A stretch of DNA of 64,000 bases from Peptococcaceae bacterium (GCA_017547685.1 JAFYPD010000019.1:1-64000); one strand, 5' to 3'; positions 16,802-24,575 are shown, numbered from the stretch's first letter. Made by a program: numbers and translations. Notes: generated by a model from the letters alone, not told the origin.

Positions 16802-16832
16802 AAGAGCCAGCCTCGATTGCTGGCTCTTTTAC
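16802..16832 (+). terminator. Terminator between antitoxin repeats and toxin
   Basis: AAGAGCCAGC and GCTGGCTCTT form a 10-bp stem with a 7-nt loop, followed by TT. The short T tract would allow partial readthrough into the toxin gene. Confidence 0.9.
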
Positions 16833-16855
16833 TGTATAATGGGAGAAATGCGATT

Positions 16856-17608
16856 ATGCTCAGACTTTATAACATCAAGGAAGAATACGTCGAACATCTG
16901 CGAAAAAAAGAAGAGCGGGTATTGTATAATAAAAATGAGGACCGGCCTTATGTGGGGATTGTGCTAACAATCAATGAAATGAATTATTATGTTCCGCTGG
17001 CCTCTCCAAAAGCAAAACATAAAACTATGCACAACGATATTGACTTTCGAAAAATTGCCGGCGGCAGATATGGTGCCATGAACTTTAATAATATGATTCC
17101 TGTTCCAGATAATTGTTTAATCCCCATTGATTTTTCAGAATATGATGAAAAATATGCCAGTCTTTTCAGGCATCAGTACAAAGAGATTAATGCAGAAAGA
17201 GAGATTATTGTTTCTGTGACTGAACATTTATATGAACTGTGTTTGAAAGATTTGAACGAATTAACGAAACATGAACGGAAGATAAAAGAACGCTGTTGTA
17301 ATTTTCATCTTCTTGAGAAGATGTGTAAGGCATATATAAATCAGAACAATTCTGATAATTCTACTACAGAGGAGGATAACACAATGGATACATTAATTTT
17401 GGGCGGAACCTACCGCCACTATAAAAATAAGCTGTATAAAGTGCTTCATGTGGCGAAACACACGGAAACAGAAGAACCGCTGGTGATTTATCAGGCGTTA
17501 TACGGAGACTACGGCATCTGGGCGAGACCGCTGGACATGTTTTTAGAGGAAGTCACCCTGCCAGACGGTGCAGTGGTAAAACGCTTTGCGCTGGTGGAGG
17601 AAGAATAG
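16856..17608 (+). CDS. ToxN/AbiQ-family type III endoribonuclease toxin fused to a DUF1653 domain
   Basis: 250 aa. The start is the ATG at 16856 behind GGGAGA; an earlier TTG (16817) lies in the terminator and is rejected. Residues 1-165 match ToxN/AbiQ toxins: LYNIKEEYVEHLRKKE, YVGIVLTINEMNYYVPLASP with the conserved SPK-KH, NFNNMIPVP, and a C-terminal ERCCNFHLLEKMCKAY. Such toxins are RNases that block growth or phage development. After a polar Asn/Ser/Glu linker, residues 177-250 form a complete DUF1653 domain (GGTYRHYKNKLYKVLHVAKH). An internal GAGGAGG and in-frame ATG at 17384 could yield that domain alone. Fusion to DUF1653 is unusual for this toxin family as I know it. Confidence 0.92.
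   Translation: MLRLYNIKEEYVEHLRKKEERVLYNKNEDRPYVGIVLTINEMNYYVPLASPKAKHKTMHNDIDFRKIAGGRYGAMNFNNMIPVPDNCLIPIDFSEYDEKYASLFRHQYKEINAEREIIVSVTEHLYELCLKDLNELTKHERKIKERCCNFHLLEKMCKAYINQNNSDNSTTEEDNTMDTLILGGTYRHYKNKLYKVLHVAKHTETEEPLVIYQALYGDYGIWARPLDMFLEEVTLPDGAVVKRFALVEEE
17371..17386 (+). promoter_or_regulatory. Internal ribosome-binding site and start for free DUF1653
   Basis: GGAGG (17371-17375) is spaced 8 bases from ATG 17384, in frame within the toxin fusion. It would produce a 74-aa DUF1653 protein. Either it is the relic of an originally separate gene or it gives two products from one ORF. Confidence 0.6.
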
Positions 17609-17616
17609 AATCAGAC

Positions 17617-17632
17617 TGTTTCACGTGAAACA
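17617..17632. promoter_or_regulatory. parS centromere site 1
   Basis: TGTTTCACGTGAAACA, an exact match to the 16-bp ParB (Spo0J) binding palindrome. It sits between the DUF1653 stop and the ffh-operon promoter. ParB loading here organises the origin-proximal chromosome. A second copy is at 41480. Confidence 0.92.
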
Positions 17633-17739
17633 GTTTACGATTTGTGGACAGAATTCCGTAACCTATACTACACAGTTTTGCTTGTGCATACAATAAAATC
17701 AGTTTATCAGAAAATCTTCAGGATGTTCAGTAAAAATAC

Positions 17740-17768
17740 TTGACATCCTTTTTCTTTTCGAGTAAACT
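17740..17768 (+). promoter_or_regulatory. Promoter of the ylxM-ffh operon
   Basis: TTGACA (17740-17745), 17 bp and TAAACT (17763-17768), about 45 bp before ylxM. Confidence 0.75.
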
Positions 17769-17814
17769 ATCAAAGGTGTTAAGGACAACGGGTTAACAGA
17801 TGAGGTGAAAGGCG

Positions 17815-18144
17815 ATGACGCTGGAACAAAGAGCACAGCTTGCAGTGCTGTATGATTTATACGGCGGTCTGCTGACTGAAAAACAGCAGAATGTCTTTGA
17901 TTTGTATCATCAGTGTGACCTGTCTCTGGGGGAAATCGCGGCGGAGCAGAATATTTCCCGCCCGGCGGTTCACGATTTGATTAAACGCACCGAACATCTT
18001 CTGGAAAAGTATGAAGAAAAACTTCATCTGGCACAGCGTGAGATAGAACGAAGAAAACTTCTGGAACAGATGGCTGATATGGTCGATGGCAACGAAGCAG
18101 TGCTGGCCATTCTGAAACAGCTCGGGCTGGAAGATGCCGAATAA
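17815..18144 (+). CDS. ylxM: YlxM-family SRP-associated DNA-binding-like protein
   Basis: 109 aa, ATG at 17815 behind GAGGTGAAAGG. It is a sigma-70 region 4-like HTH protein (LTEKQQNVFDLYHQCDLSLG, then ISRPAVHDLIKRTEHLLE). In Bacillota YlxM (p13 family) is encoded directly before ffh and is thought to act with the signal recognition particle. Here ffh starts 36 bp downstream. The N-terminal HTH and helical C-terminus fit the family length. Confidence 0.93.
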   Translation: MTLEQRAQLAVLYDLYGGLLTEKQQNVFDLYHQCDLSLGEIAAEQNISRPAVHDLIKRTEHLLEKYEEKLHLAQREIERRKLLEQMADMVDGNEAVLAILKQLGLEDAE

Positions 18145-18180
18145 ATAGATAGAAGGAACCTGAAGAAAGGGGGAGCGAGT

Positions 18181-19524
18181 ATGGCCTTTGATGGATTAGG
18201 AGATAAGCTGCAGGACATTTTTAAACGCATGAAAGGGCAGGGGAAAATCTCGGAAAAAGATTTGAAAGCTGTGATGCGTGAAGTAAAGGTTGCGCTTCTG
18301 GAAGCGGACGTTAACTACAAAGTGGTGAAGCAGTTTATTGACAAGGTCAACAGCCGCGCAGTCGGGGAAGAAGTGATGGAAAGTCTGACTCCTGGGCAGC
18401 AGGTTGTAAAAATTGTACATGATGAGTTAACCGAATTACTGGGCGGTAAACAGAGCAAACTGACAATCTCCCCGAAACCCCCGACAGTCATTATGATGGT
18501 CGGGCTGCAGGGCTCCGGTAAAACCACCACCAGCGGCAAGCTGGGGCGGCTCCTGAAAAAACAGGGCAAACGCCCGCTGCTGACTGCCTGTGACGTGTAT
18601 CGTCCTGCGGCTATCAAACAGCTGCAGGTGCTGGGGGAACAGCTGGATATTCCGGTATTCACTCTGGGTGACAAGGTAAGCCCGGTGGATATTGCCAAAG
18701 GCGCTATTGAACATGCCAAATACCACGGCAATGACGTGGTGATTTTAGACACAGCCGGTCGTCTGCACATTGATGAAGTGCTGATGGAAGAACTGAAAAA
18801 TGTAAAAGCAGTTGCAGATCCAACAGAAATTCTGCTGGTTGTGGACTCCATGGTGGGGCAGGATGCCGTGAATGTGGCAGAAAGCTTCAACGAACTGCTG
18901 GATATCACCGGCGTGGTATTAACCAAACTGGACGGTGATACCCGCGGCGGTGCGGCGTTATCTATTAAATCTATCACTGGTAAACCAATCAAATTTGCCG
19001 GGATGGGTGAAAAACTGGATGCGCTGGAACCGTTCCATCCGGACCGTATGGCTTCCCGTATTCTGGGGATGGGCGATGTGTTAACCCTGATTGAAAAAGC
19101 ACAGGAAAACATCGACCAGCAGAAAGCGGAAGAAATGCAGAAGAAGATGCTGAAAGCCGAGTTTACACTGGAAGATTATCTGGAACAGATGGACCAGCTG
19201 AAAAACATGGGCAGCATCAGCAACATGCTGGAAATGATGCCGGGCATGAGCAAAAACAAACTGAAAGATATTCAGGTGAGCGATAAAGATCTGGCACAGA
19301 CAAAAGCAATTATTCTGTCGATGACACCGGCAGAACGCCGCAATCCGAAAATCATCAACGGCAGCCGCCGCAAACGTATTGCAGCGGGTTCCGGTATGAA
19401 GGTACAGGATGTAAACCGTCTGCTGAAACAGTATGAACAGTCTCAGATGCTGATGAAACAGTTCTCTGGCATGGCTTCCGGTAAAAAAGCCAAACCTGGA
19501 AAATTCAAATTGCCGTTTATGTGA
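18181..19524 (+). CDS. ffh: Signal recognition particle protein Ffh
   Basis: 447 aa, ATG at 18181 behind AAAGGGGG. It is the SRP54 GTPase that delivers nascent membrane proteins to FtsY. An N domain (residues 1-95) is followed by the G domain with GLQGSGKTT (107-115), DTAGRLHIDE, TKLDGDTRGG and the closing GEKLDALEPF. The Met-rich M domain (about 325-440) carries SGMKVQDVNRLLKQYEQ, which binds 4.5S/6S RNA and signal peptides. It heads a translation cluster with rpsP, khpA, ylqD, rimM and trmD. Confidence 0.98.
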   Translation: MAFDGLGDKLQDIFKRMKGQGKISEKDLKAVMREVKVALLEADVNYKVVKQFIDKVNSRAVGEEVMESLTPGQQVVKIVHDELTELLGGKQSKLTISPKPPTVIMMVGLQGSGKTTTSGKLGRLLKKQGKRPLLTACDVYRPAAIKQLQVLGEQLDIPVFTLGDKVSPVDIAKGAIEHAKYHGNDVVILDTAGRLHIDEVLMEELKNVKAVADPTEILLVVDSMVGQDAVNVAESFNELLDITGVVLTKLDGDTRGGAALSIKSITGKPIKFAGMGEKLDALEPFHPDRMASRILGMGDVLTLIEKAQENIDQQKAEEMQKKMLKAEFTLEDYLEQMDQLKNMGSISNMLEMMPGMSKNKLKDIQVSDKDLAQTKAIILSMTPAERRNPKIINGSRRKRIAAGSGMKVQDVNRLLKQYEQSQMLMKQFSGMASGKKAKPGKFKLPFM

Positions 19525-19593
19525 TAAACGCAGAGGAGGAAAACCTCTGCATCGCATGATATAACTATTTAGTAGTAAGAGGAGGTGAAAAAC

Positions 19594-19839
19594 ATGGCAA
19601 CAAAAATCAGATTAACAAGAATGGGTGCTAAAAAAGCTCCTTTCTACCGTATTGTTGTAGCTGACTCCCGCTCTCGCAGAGACGGTGCTTTCATTGATGT
19701 GATTGGTACTTACGATCCAAACTGTCAGCCTGCAGCTGTTAAAATTGATGCTGAAAAAGCACAGAAATGGATTGGTACTGGCGCTCAGCCTTCCGATACA
19801 GTGAAATCTCTGTTAAAACAGCAGGGTCTGTGGAAATAA
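19594..19839 (+). CDS. rpsP: 30S ribosomal protein S16
   Basis: 81 aa. The ATG at 19594 is chosen over an in-frame GTG (19585) that falls within the ribosome-binding site AGGAGGTG. The N-terminus [20 protein letters not shown] and the GTYDPN motif are diagnostic of bS16. Strong codon bias. It lies between ffh and khpA, the usual order in Bacillota. Confidence 0.98.
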   Translation: MATKIRLTRMGAKKAPFYRIVVADSRSRRDGAFIDVIGTYDPNCQPAAVKIDAEKAQKWIGTGAQPSDTVKSLLKQQGLWK

Positions 19840-19851
19840 GGAGGGATTTTC

Positions 19852-20079
19852 GTGTTAGCTTTAGTGGAACATTTAGCGAAATCCTTGGTTGATCAGCCTG
19901 AAGCTGTAAAAGTGACTCAGGTTGAGAATGGGAAAGAAATCACCATTCATCTGACTGTTGCGCCGGAAGATATGGGGAAAGTAATCGGCAAACAGGGCCG
20001 CATTGCAAAAGCCATCCGCACAGTAGTCAAAGCAGCTGCTGTAAAAGCAAATAAAAAAGTTACAGTGGAAATTATGTAA
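19852..20079 (+). CDS. khpA: KH-domain RNA-binding protein KhpA
   Basis: 75 aa, GTG start at 19852 behind AAGGAGGG. It is a single type II KH domain with the signature GKVIGKQGRIAKAIRTVV. KhpA (YlqC) dimerises with KhpB to bind RNAs involved in cell-elongation control in other Gram-positive bacteria. It is placed directly after rpsP, as usual. A terminator-like hairpin follows. Confidence 0.95.
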   Translation: MLALVEHLAKSLVDQPEAVKVTQVENGKEITIHLTVAPEDMGKVIGKQGRIAKAIRTVVKAAAVKANKKVTVEIM

Positions 20080-20088
20080 GGATAGGAA

Positions 20089-20139
20089 GCCGACTGCTGA
20101 CAGGAACCATGTATGATACTTGTCGATAGTCGGTTTTTT
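20089..20139 (+). terminator. Terminator or attenuator after khpA
   Basis: CCGACT...AGTCGG with partly paired inner arms (TGACAGG/CTTGTCG), then TTTTTTA. It may be partial, since ylqD-rimM-trmD lie downstream. Confidence 0.65.
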
Positions 20140-20191
20140 ATTGTTGCAGGTTGCATATACTGATACATAAATGTTGAAGGAGGAATATGAC

Positions 20192-20605
20192 ATGGACAAA
20201 ATTCAGATGATGGGCAAACTGACCATCAAACAGGTCGTGACCGACAGTTACAAAGCAAAAGCAGGCAGCCAGGTACAGGCTGAAATTGATAAAATGAATG
20301 CAGACATCACAACTTTTGAAGAGAGCATGAACAAAGCAATCACTAAACTGACCCTGCAGGGCGACCCGAATGTGGAGGCATATCGTCGTCAGTTTATGGG
20401 CGAAAAAGAGAAACTGGTTACCTACCGTGACCAGCTGAAATTAAGTCTGCAGGCCATTCTGGAACTGCCGGACGGCGAAATTGTGGAAACAGGCGAAGGC
20501 AATTTTCTGCAGGAAGTTCGTGTTGGCGAGCCGTTCACCGCAAATGTAAGCTGCGAAATCATTTTAAAAGATGATATCGTCATTGCAATTAATCCGCAGG
20601 CGTAA
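20192..20605 (+). CDS. ylqD: YlqD-family protein
   Basis: 137 aa. The ATG at 20192 has AAGGAGGA just upstream; an ATG at 20171 lies before that site and is rejected. A YlqD-like protein: N-terminal beta strand (MGKLTIKQVVTDSYK), a coiled-coil of about 70 residues (QVQAEIDKMNADITTFEESM) and a C-terminal beta-rich domain ending EIILKDDIVIAINPQA. The family is found between khpA and rimM in Bacillota; its function is not established. Confidence 0.88.
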   Translation: MDKIQMMGKLTIKQVVTDSYKAKAGSQVQAEIDKMNADITTFEESMNKAITKLTLQGDPNVEAYRRQFMGEKEKLVTYRDQLKLSLQAILELPDGEIVETGEGNFLQEVRVGEPFTANVSCEIILKDDIVIAINPQA

Positions 20606-20606
20606 G

Positions 20607-21116
20607 ATGATGGAACAGAAAAATATTCGTGTCGGAAAAATTATCAACTGCCATGGGGTCAAAGGGGAACTGGTGCTGCAGCCGTTAACCGATAACAACC
20701 GCCGGTTCCGCAAGCTGAAAAAAGCATTGCTGGAACTGCCTGGCGGCCGCTATGAAGAGGTGGAAGTGCTGAGTGCCCGCGAACACAAAGACAATATCCT
20801 GATTACCCTGAAGGGCATTGAAGACCGCAGCCAGGCAGAGCGGCTGAAAAATATCTATCTGTGTGTGACACCGGAAGATGCGGTAAAACCAAAAGGCGCT
20901 TATTTCCTTTACGAAATCGTAGGGCTGGACGTTTACCAGGGTGATGTCTGCTATGGTAAAATCAAAGCTGTGGTGCAGAACAGCAGTGTGGATTTATATG
21001 AAGTCGACGGCGACTTCGGCGAGTTTTATCTGCCGGCGCTGAAATCTGTTGTGAAAAACATTGATTTGGACCAGAAGCGCATGGATGTGGAAATTCCAGA
21101 CGGTCTGCTGGATTAA
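20607..21116 (+). CDS. rimM: 16S rRNA processing protein RimM
   Basis: 169 aa. It starts at ATG 20607 (an in-frame ATG follows at 20610), one base after the ylqD stop. It has the N-terminal RimM domain (RVGKIINCHGVKGELVLQPL) and a C-terminal PRC-barrel (YFLYEIVGLDVYQG ... FYLPALKSVVKNID). RimM helps mature the 30S head with S19. TrmD follows after 9 bp. Confidence 0.96.
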   Translation: MMEQKNIRVGKIINCHGVKGELVLQPLTDNNRRFRKLKKALLELPGGRYEEVEVLSAREHKDNILITLKGIEDRSQAERLKNIYLCVTPEDAVKPKGAYFLYEIVGLDVYQGDVCYGKIKAVVQNSSVDLYEVDGDFGEFYLPALKSVVKNIDLDQKRMDVEIPDGLLD

Positions 21117-21125
21117 GGAGCGCAA

Positions 21126-21869
21126 ATGGACATTAAAATCTTTTCTCTGTTTCCGGAAATGTTTTCCGGCCCGCTGGGCAGCAGTCTGTTAGGCAAGGCC
21201 AGAAGTAAAGATATCCTCAACATTGAGGTAATTAATTTCCGGGAATATTCTACCAACAAACATCGTTCGGTTGACGACTATCCATTTGGCGGCGGAGCCG
21301 GTATGGTGCTGCAGCCGGAACCGGTCATCTCCGCACTGCGTGACAATCTGGACCTGAATGACCCGGACACCGAGATTATTCTTATGTCTCCGCAGGGCAA
21401 GGTGTTCAACCAGGAAGCGGCCTGTGAGCTTTCCAAAAAGAAACGGCTGGCCTTTATCTGCGGTCATTACGAAGGCTTTGACGAGCGTATTCGTGCTTTT
21501 GTGACACAGGAATATTCCATCGGCGATTATGTCTTAACCGGCGGGGAACTGCCTGCCATGGTTATGATTGATGCCATCAGCCGATTGATCCCAGGCGTCA
21601 TCAAAGAGCAGGAATCCTACGAGGAAGATTCGTTCTATCACGGTCTGCTGGAATATCCGCATTATACCCGCCCGCAGAACTTTGAGGGCATGGAAGTGCC
21701 GGAGATTCTATTATCCGGTCACCATGAAAATATCCGCAAATGGCGCAAAAAAGAATCACTGCGCCGCACCTTGCTGCGCCGTCCTGATTTGCTGGAGCAT
21801 TACGAGCTGAACAAAGAAGAAGCAAACATGCTGGCAGAAATCAAGGCGGAGCTGGAAATCGAAGAATAA
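21126..21869 (+). CDS. trmD: tRNA (guanine-37-N1)-methyltransferase TrmD
   Basis: 247 aa, ATG at 21126 behind AAGGAGCG. SPOUT-class (trefoil-knot) enzyme making m1G37, needed for reading-frame maintenance. Signatures: [43 protein letters not shown] and [19 protein letters not shown]. It ends the ffh-trmD cluster; rplS, often next, is absent here. Confidence 0.98.
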   Translation: MDIKIFSLFPEMFSGPLGSSLLGKARSKDILNIEVINFREYSTNKHRSVDDYPFGGGAGMVLQPEPVISALRDNLDLNDPDTEIILMSPQGKVFNQEAACELSKKKRLAFICGHYEGFDERIRAFVTQEYSIGDYVLTGGELPAMVMIDAISRLIPGVIKEQESYEEDSFYHGLLEYPHYTRPQNFEGMEVPEILLSGHHENIRKWRKKESLRRTLLRRPDLLEHYELNKEEANMLAEIKAELEIEE

Positions 21870-21878
21870 AATCTGCAT

Positions 21879-21925
21879 AAGCTGTTTCTCGGCCCGATGA
21901 TATCGGCTGGAGGAACAGCTTTTTT
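21879..21925 (+). terminator. Terminator after trmD
   Basis: AGCTGTT.CT ... AG.AACAGCT stem-loop followed by TTTTTT. Confidence 0.8.
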
Positions 21926-21939
21926 GTGTTCCTTCACAA

Positions 21940-21968
21940 TTGCCTTTCCCGGAAGTGCAGTCTATAAT
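21940..21968 (+). promoter_or_regulatory. Promoter of the amidohydrolase gene
   Basis: TTGCCT (21940-21945), 17 bp and TATAAT (21963-21968), 34 bp before the ATG. Confidence 0.7.
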
Positions 21969-22002
21969 AAAAACAGAACCAATTGATGATGAGGTGATTT
22001 TT

Positions 22003-22842
22003 ATGAAGTTTATTGATTTTCGCTTCCGTCCCCATACCCGGCCACAGCTGGAAAGTCTGGCGGCTGCATTTAAAGACATGCTGCTGAAAGGCAGAACCAT
22101 GGAGGAGTATCTGGATGCGGAGGCGCGTCCGCTGGATGAGATTGTGGATGATTTAAAGGCACACGATGTAATGGCGGCTGTGATTACCGGCCGTGATATC
22201 GAGACAACTTTCGGCAGTGCATCCAGCAATGATGCGGTGAAAGAATTCTGTGAGGCCTATCCGGACATTTTTAAAGGTTTTGTGGGCGCCGACCCGCACA
22301 AAGGCGGCATTGCCTTAAATGAAATTGAACATCGTATTCTGCATGAAGGCTTCTGCGGTGTATCAGTTGACCCAATGCATGCCCGGCTGGCAGCCAGCGA
22401 TGAAAAATATTATCACATTTATGAACTGTGTGATAAGCTGCAGGTTCCTGTCATTATCACCGGCGGACCGTCCCGTTTTGTGGACGGCACTGTGCTTGAA
22501 CATGCGGCACCGAACTATCTGGACCCGATTGCCCGTGATTTTCCGAATCTGAAGATGATTATCAGCCACGGCGCATGGCCGTATGTGAATGAGATGATTG
22601 CGCTGGCATTCCGTCATCGCAATGTGTATATGGAACTGTCCGAGTATGAAACATTCCCGATGAGCAATTTCTATATTGAAGCGGCCAACACCATCATTCC
22701 GGACAAGATTCTGTTCGCCAGTGCGCATCCGGGCGTCCATTATGCCGATGCGCTGGACTTATATGAACAGTTACCGTTCAAAGAGGATGTGCTGGAAAAT
22801 ATTATGTGGAAAAACGGCGCCAAACTGCTGGGGCTGTTATAA
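22003..22842 (+). CDS. Amidohydrolase-family metal-dependent hydrolase
   Basis: 279 aa, ATG at 22003 behind GATGAGGTGA. It is a TIM-barrel amidohydrolase-2 type protein with FIDFRFRPH at the N-terminus, GFVGADPHKGG, the central segment VPVIITGG, IISHGAWPY and a C-terminal KILFASAHPG. The usual first HxH is replaced by F-R-P-H, so its metal site may be reduced. Related proteins include decarboxylases and lactone hydrolases; the substrate cannot be told from sequence. It is monocistronic, with its own promoter and terminator. Confidence 0.85.
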   Translation: MKFIDFRFRPHTRPQLESLAAAFKDMLLKGRTMEEYLDAEARPLDEIVDDLKAHDVMAAVITGRDIETTFGSASSNDAVKEFCEAYPDIFKGFVGADPHKGGIALNEIEHRILHEGFCGVSVDPMHARLAASDEKYYHIYELCDKLQVPVIITGGPSRFVDGTVLEHAAPNYLDPIARDFPNLKMIISHGAWPYVNEMIALAFRHRNVYMELSEYETFPMSNFYIEAANTIIPDKILFASAHPGVHYADALDLYEQLPFKEDVLENIMWKNGAKLLGLL

Positions 22843-22860
22843 AAATAAAGATAGCGCGAC

Positions 22861-22900
22861 AAAACCACCTGCTGTATTTCTTTGCGGCAGGTGGTTTTTG
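22861..22900 (+). terminator. Terminator after the amidohydrolase gene
   Basis: AAAACCACCTGC and GCAGGTGGTTTTTG flank a short loop. Confidence 0.9.
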
Positions 22901-23090
22901 TTTCAGCTATACCCCTATAAATCTTAAAAATGACATGCGATTTTTATGTGTAACATAATGGATTACATAATTTGTATCATTATATGATGCTGAATGAATG
23001 AGAGAGAAAAGGTTAATGTGCATTTCACCAGCTGCTGTGCTATGATACCTGTAAAGAGAGATATAGCACAATTTGAGAGGGGCTGTTACA

Positions 23091-23399
23091 ATGTTTAAAC
23101 CTGATTATAAAGAGACAAAATGTCCAATCTGCGGTGCGGAACTGGAGCGCAAACAGTTTATGGGATTTGGGATTACATCCGGTTACAATTCGTCCTGTCC
23201 GGAATGCGGAAAATATAATGATATCTGGGCATGCGGCATGCGGGAGCTGGATTGCGGAGACTGGCACAGTGAGACATTTCAGTCCAGTTACGGAACACCA
23301 ACCGATGAAGAGCGTGCCATTGAAATGAAAAACTTCCGCAAACTGAATCAGCTGATTCTGATTGAAAAACTGAAACGGATTTTTCATCTTTCTGCATAA
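23091..23399 (+). CDS. Zinc-ribbon protein, unknown
   Basis: 102 aa. The ATG at 23091 is preceded by GAGAGGGG; the earlier in-frame start at 23073 would lie before this site. The N-terminal half carries two CxxC knuckles (CPICGAEL and CPECGKYN), a likely zinc ribbon. The C-terminal ~35 residues are helical and basic. No family recognised; regulator or adaptor roles would be guesses. The ~250-bp gap before it (22843-23090) holds the preceding terminator and AT-rich DNA without a clear promoter. Confidence 0.7.
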   Translation: MFKPDYKETKCPICGAELERKQFMGFGITSGYNSSCPECGKYNDIWACGMRELDCGDWHSETFQSSYGTPTDEERAIEMKNFRKLNQLILIEKLKRIFHLSA

Positions 23400-23418
23400 A
23401 TTTTTTTGATTTTTCATC

Positions 23419-23447
23419 TTGCAAGAACCTGTCGGCTATGCTAAAAT
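23419..23447 (+). promoter_or_regulatory. Promoter of the 139-aa gene
   Basis: TTGCAA (23419-23424), 17 bp and TAAAAT (23442-23447). Confidence 0.65.
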
Positions 23448-23480
23448 CACATGCAGAAACCGAGAAGGAGAGAGTGAAAA

Positions 23481-23900
23481 ATGGAAGTATGTCTGCAAAA
23501 GGAAGCGATTATTGCTGCTTTTGAGAGAGAACGTCTGAATGTGGAGATTACTGAGAACAAAAATGGTCAGATTGTGGTGTCCCGTATGTGCGAGTTAAAG
23601 AAGCATCAGGTGTTTTCGCAGGATATTCCGTGGGATGACAGCGTGGAAAAAGCGCTGAAAGATAAAGTGTCGCTGAAAGTAAAACCGGATCTGCGCAAAA
23701 TGATTGTGCAGGAACAGCGCACCGGAAAGCCAATCAAACCGATACTGACGCTGGCCGGTCCGCTGCCGAAACGCAACTCTTTCACCTTTGATCTGGTGTT
23801 TATGTTTCGCCTGGAGCAGAGCGACAACCAGGTGCTGGAAGATACCATCCAGCTGATTTATAAAATTGATGAATATTTAGAGGCCGTACAGCCCGCATAA
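23481..23900 (+). CDS. Conserved-looking hypothetical protein
   Basis: 139 aa, ATG at 23481 behind GAAGGAGAGAG. It has no signal peptide or membrane helix. The composition is charged, with alternating strand-like segments (NVEITENKNGQIVVSRM, SFTFDLVFMFRLEQ) and a C-terminal helix. It has its own promoter and terminator, so it is a real gene, but I do not recognise a family. Confidence 0.7.
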   Translation: MEVCLQKEAIIAAFERERLNVEITENKNGQIVVSRMCELKKHQVFSQDIPWDDSVEKALKDKVSLKVKPDLRKMIVQEQRTGKPIKPILTLAGPLPKRNSFTFDLVFMFRLEQSDNQVLEDTIQLIYKIDEYLEAVQPA

Positions 23901-23909
23901 AATTTTTTT

Positions 23910-23959
23910 ACGGATATCCGATAACGGGTATCCGTTTTTGTTTTGCGGGAAATACTAAT
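23910..23959 (+). terminator. Intrinsic terminator
   Basis: ACGGATATCCG-ATAA-CGGGTATCCGT stem followed by TTTTTG. Confidence 0.85.
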
Positions 23960-24000
23960 CAGGATGATAGTTTTCATATAGTTTGTGACGTAATTATCAG

Positions 24001-24322
24001 GCAGCACAGAAGTATAAACTCTTCTGTTTAATGCCGTACATCTCCTTGCTTGTTCATCTTTGTCAAACTTCGTTTGCCACGATTTGAACAATCTTCGTCG
24101 ATGTTCGGCGTAAGCCAGAATTCGTAATATACATTCTGCACTGCCTTACTAAAAATTTGCATTTAATTAACGTACGGCAGCTACCATTGCTGATTCGTCC
24201 ACATTAAAACGGAACAGATGCGCAGGCTGTCTAATGCGCGATGGACATTAGTCCAAATCGCGCTGGACAGGCAAGCAGATGTCCGGCTTTAGTGGGGTAA
24301 GCAAGGTAGCTGCCGTACGTAA
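24001..24322. repeat. Composite palindromic repeat, copy B
   Basis: Two elements of the family seen at 14768, in opposite orientation. The left part (about 24001-24140) holds a GTACATCT..CTTGCTTGTTC segment like copy A, and ends in a 50-bp stretch (24089-24138) identical to 45729-45778. The right part is bounded by ACGTACGGCAGCTACC (24171-24186) and GGTAGCTGCCGTACGT (24305-24320), with an inner palindrome TGGACATTAGTCCA. Nothing is encoded. It fills the gap 23960-24340 before the SASP gene. Confidence 0.8.
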
Positions 24323-24352
24323 CGCTAGAAAATAGAGGAAGGATGGATTCCT

Positions 24353-24526
24353 ATGGGCAGAACAAAAACCTATTACACAAAAGACATTTTAAAACTTGAG
24401 CTGGCACAGCAGCTTGGCTACGGCGAAAAAATCCAGCGGGCAGGCTGGGGGGAACTGACCTCCATTGAGAGCGGAAAACTGGGCGGCATGGTCAATGGAT
24501 ATATGCGCAAACACAAGTGGGGATAA
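24353..24526 (+). CDS. Alpha/beta-type small acid-soluble spore protein
   Basis: 57 aa, ATG at 24353 behind AGAGGAAGGA. The sequence LELAQQLGYGEKIQRAGWGE followed by LTSIESGKLGGMVNGYM fits the second half of alpha/beta SASPs, where the family has (D/G)WG-LTS-E-G-xGG. These proteins coat spore DNA and protect it. It is shorter than typical major SASPs and may be a minor or divergent one. It is the main hint that the organism or its lineage sporulates. No forespore-type promoter was identified; the repeat at 24171-24322 lies directly upstream. Confidence 0.8.
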   Translation: MGRTKTYYTKDILKLELAQQLGYGEKIQRAGWGELTSIESGKLGGMVNGYMRKHKWG

Positions 24527-24575
24527 TCGTATACAGTATTTTATCAAACTGTTATAAAACAATATCGAAAATCTG

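Larger units (their letters stand above)
16569..16832 (+). ncRNA. Type III antitoxin RNA (ToxI-like) precursor
   Basis: The predicted transcript runs from the promoter at 16535 through 3.5 tandem 51-nt repeats to a Rho-independent terminator at 16802, directly upstream of a ToxN/AbiQ-like toxin ORF. This promoter-repeat-terminator-toxin order is the defining architecture of type III systems. There, the toxin cuts the repeat RNA into units that bind and inhibit it, and leaky termination sets the RNA:toxin ratio. Processing at the A-rich unit borders is inferred. Confidence 0.85.

Noticed and set aside
16585-16839. ORFs on both strands through the 51-nt repeats encoding repeated FCHKWRTEKAVFRDQ-like or SPFMAKMPLVAKH-like peptides
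   Set aside because: They exist only because the unit length is a multiple of three; no ribosome-binding sites, and the repeats are explained by the type III antitoxin RNA.
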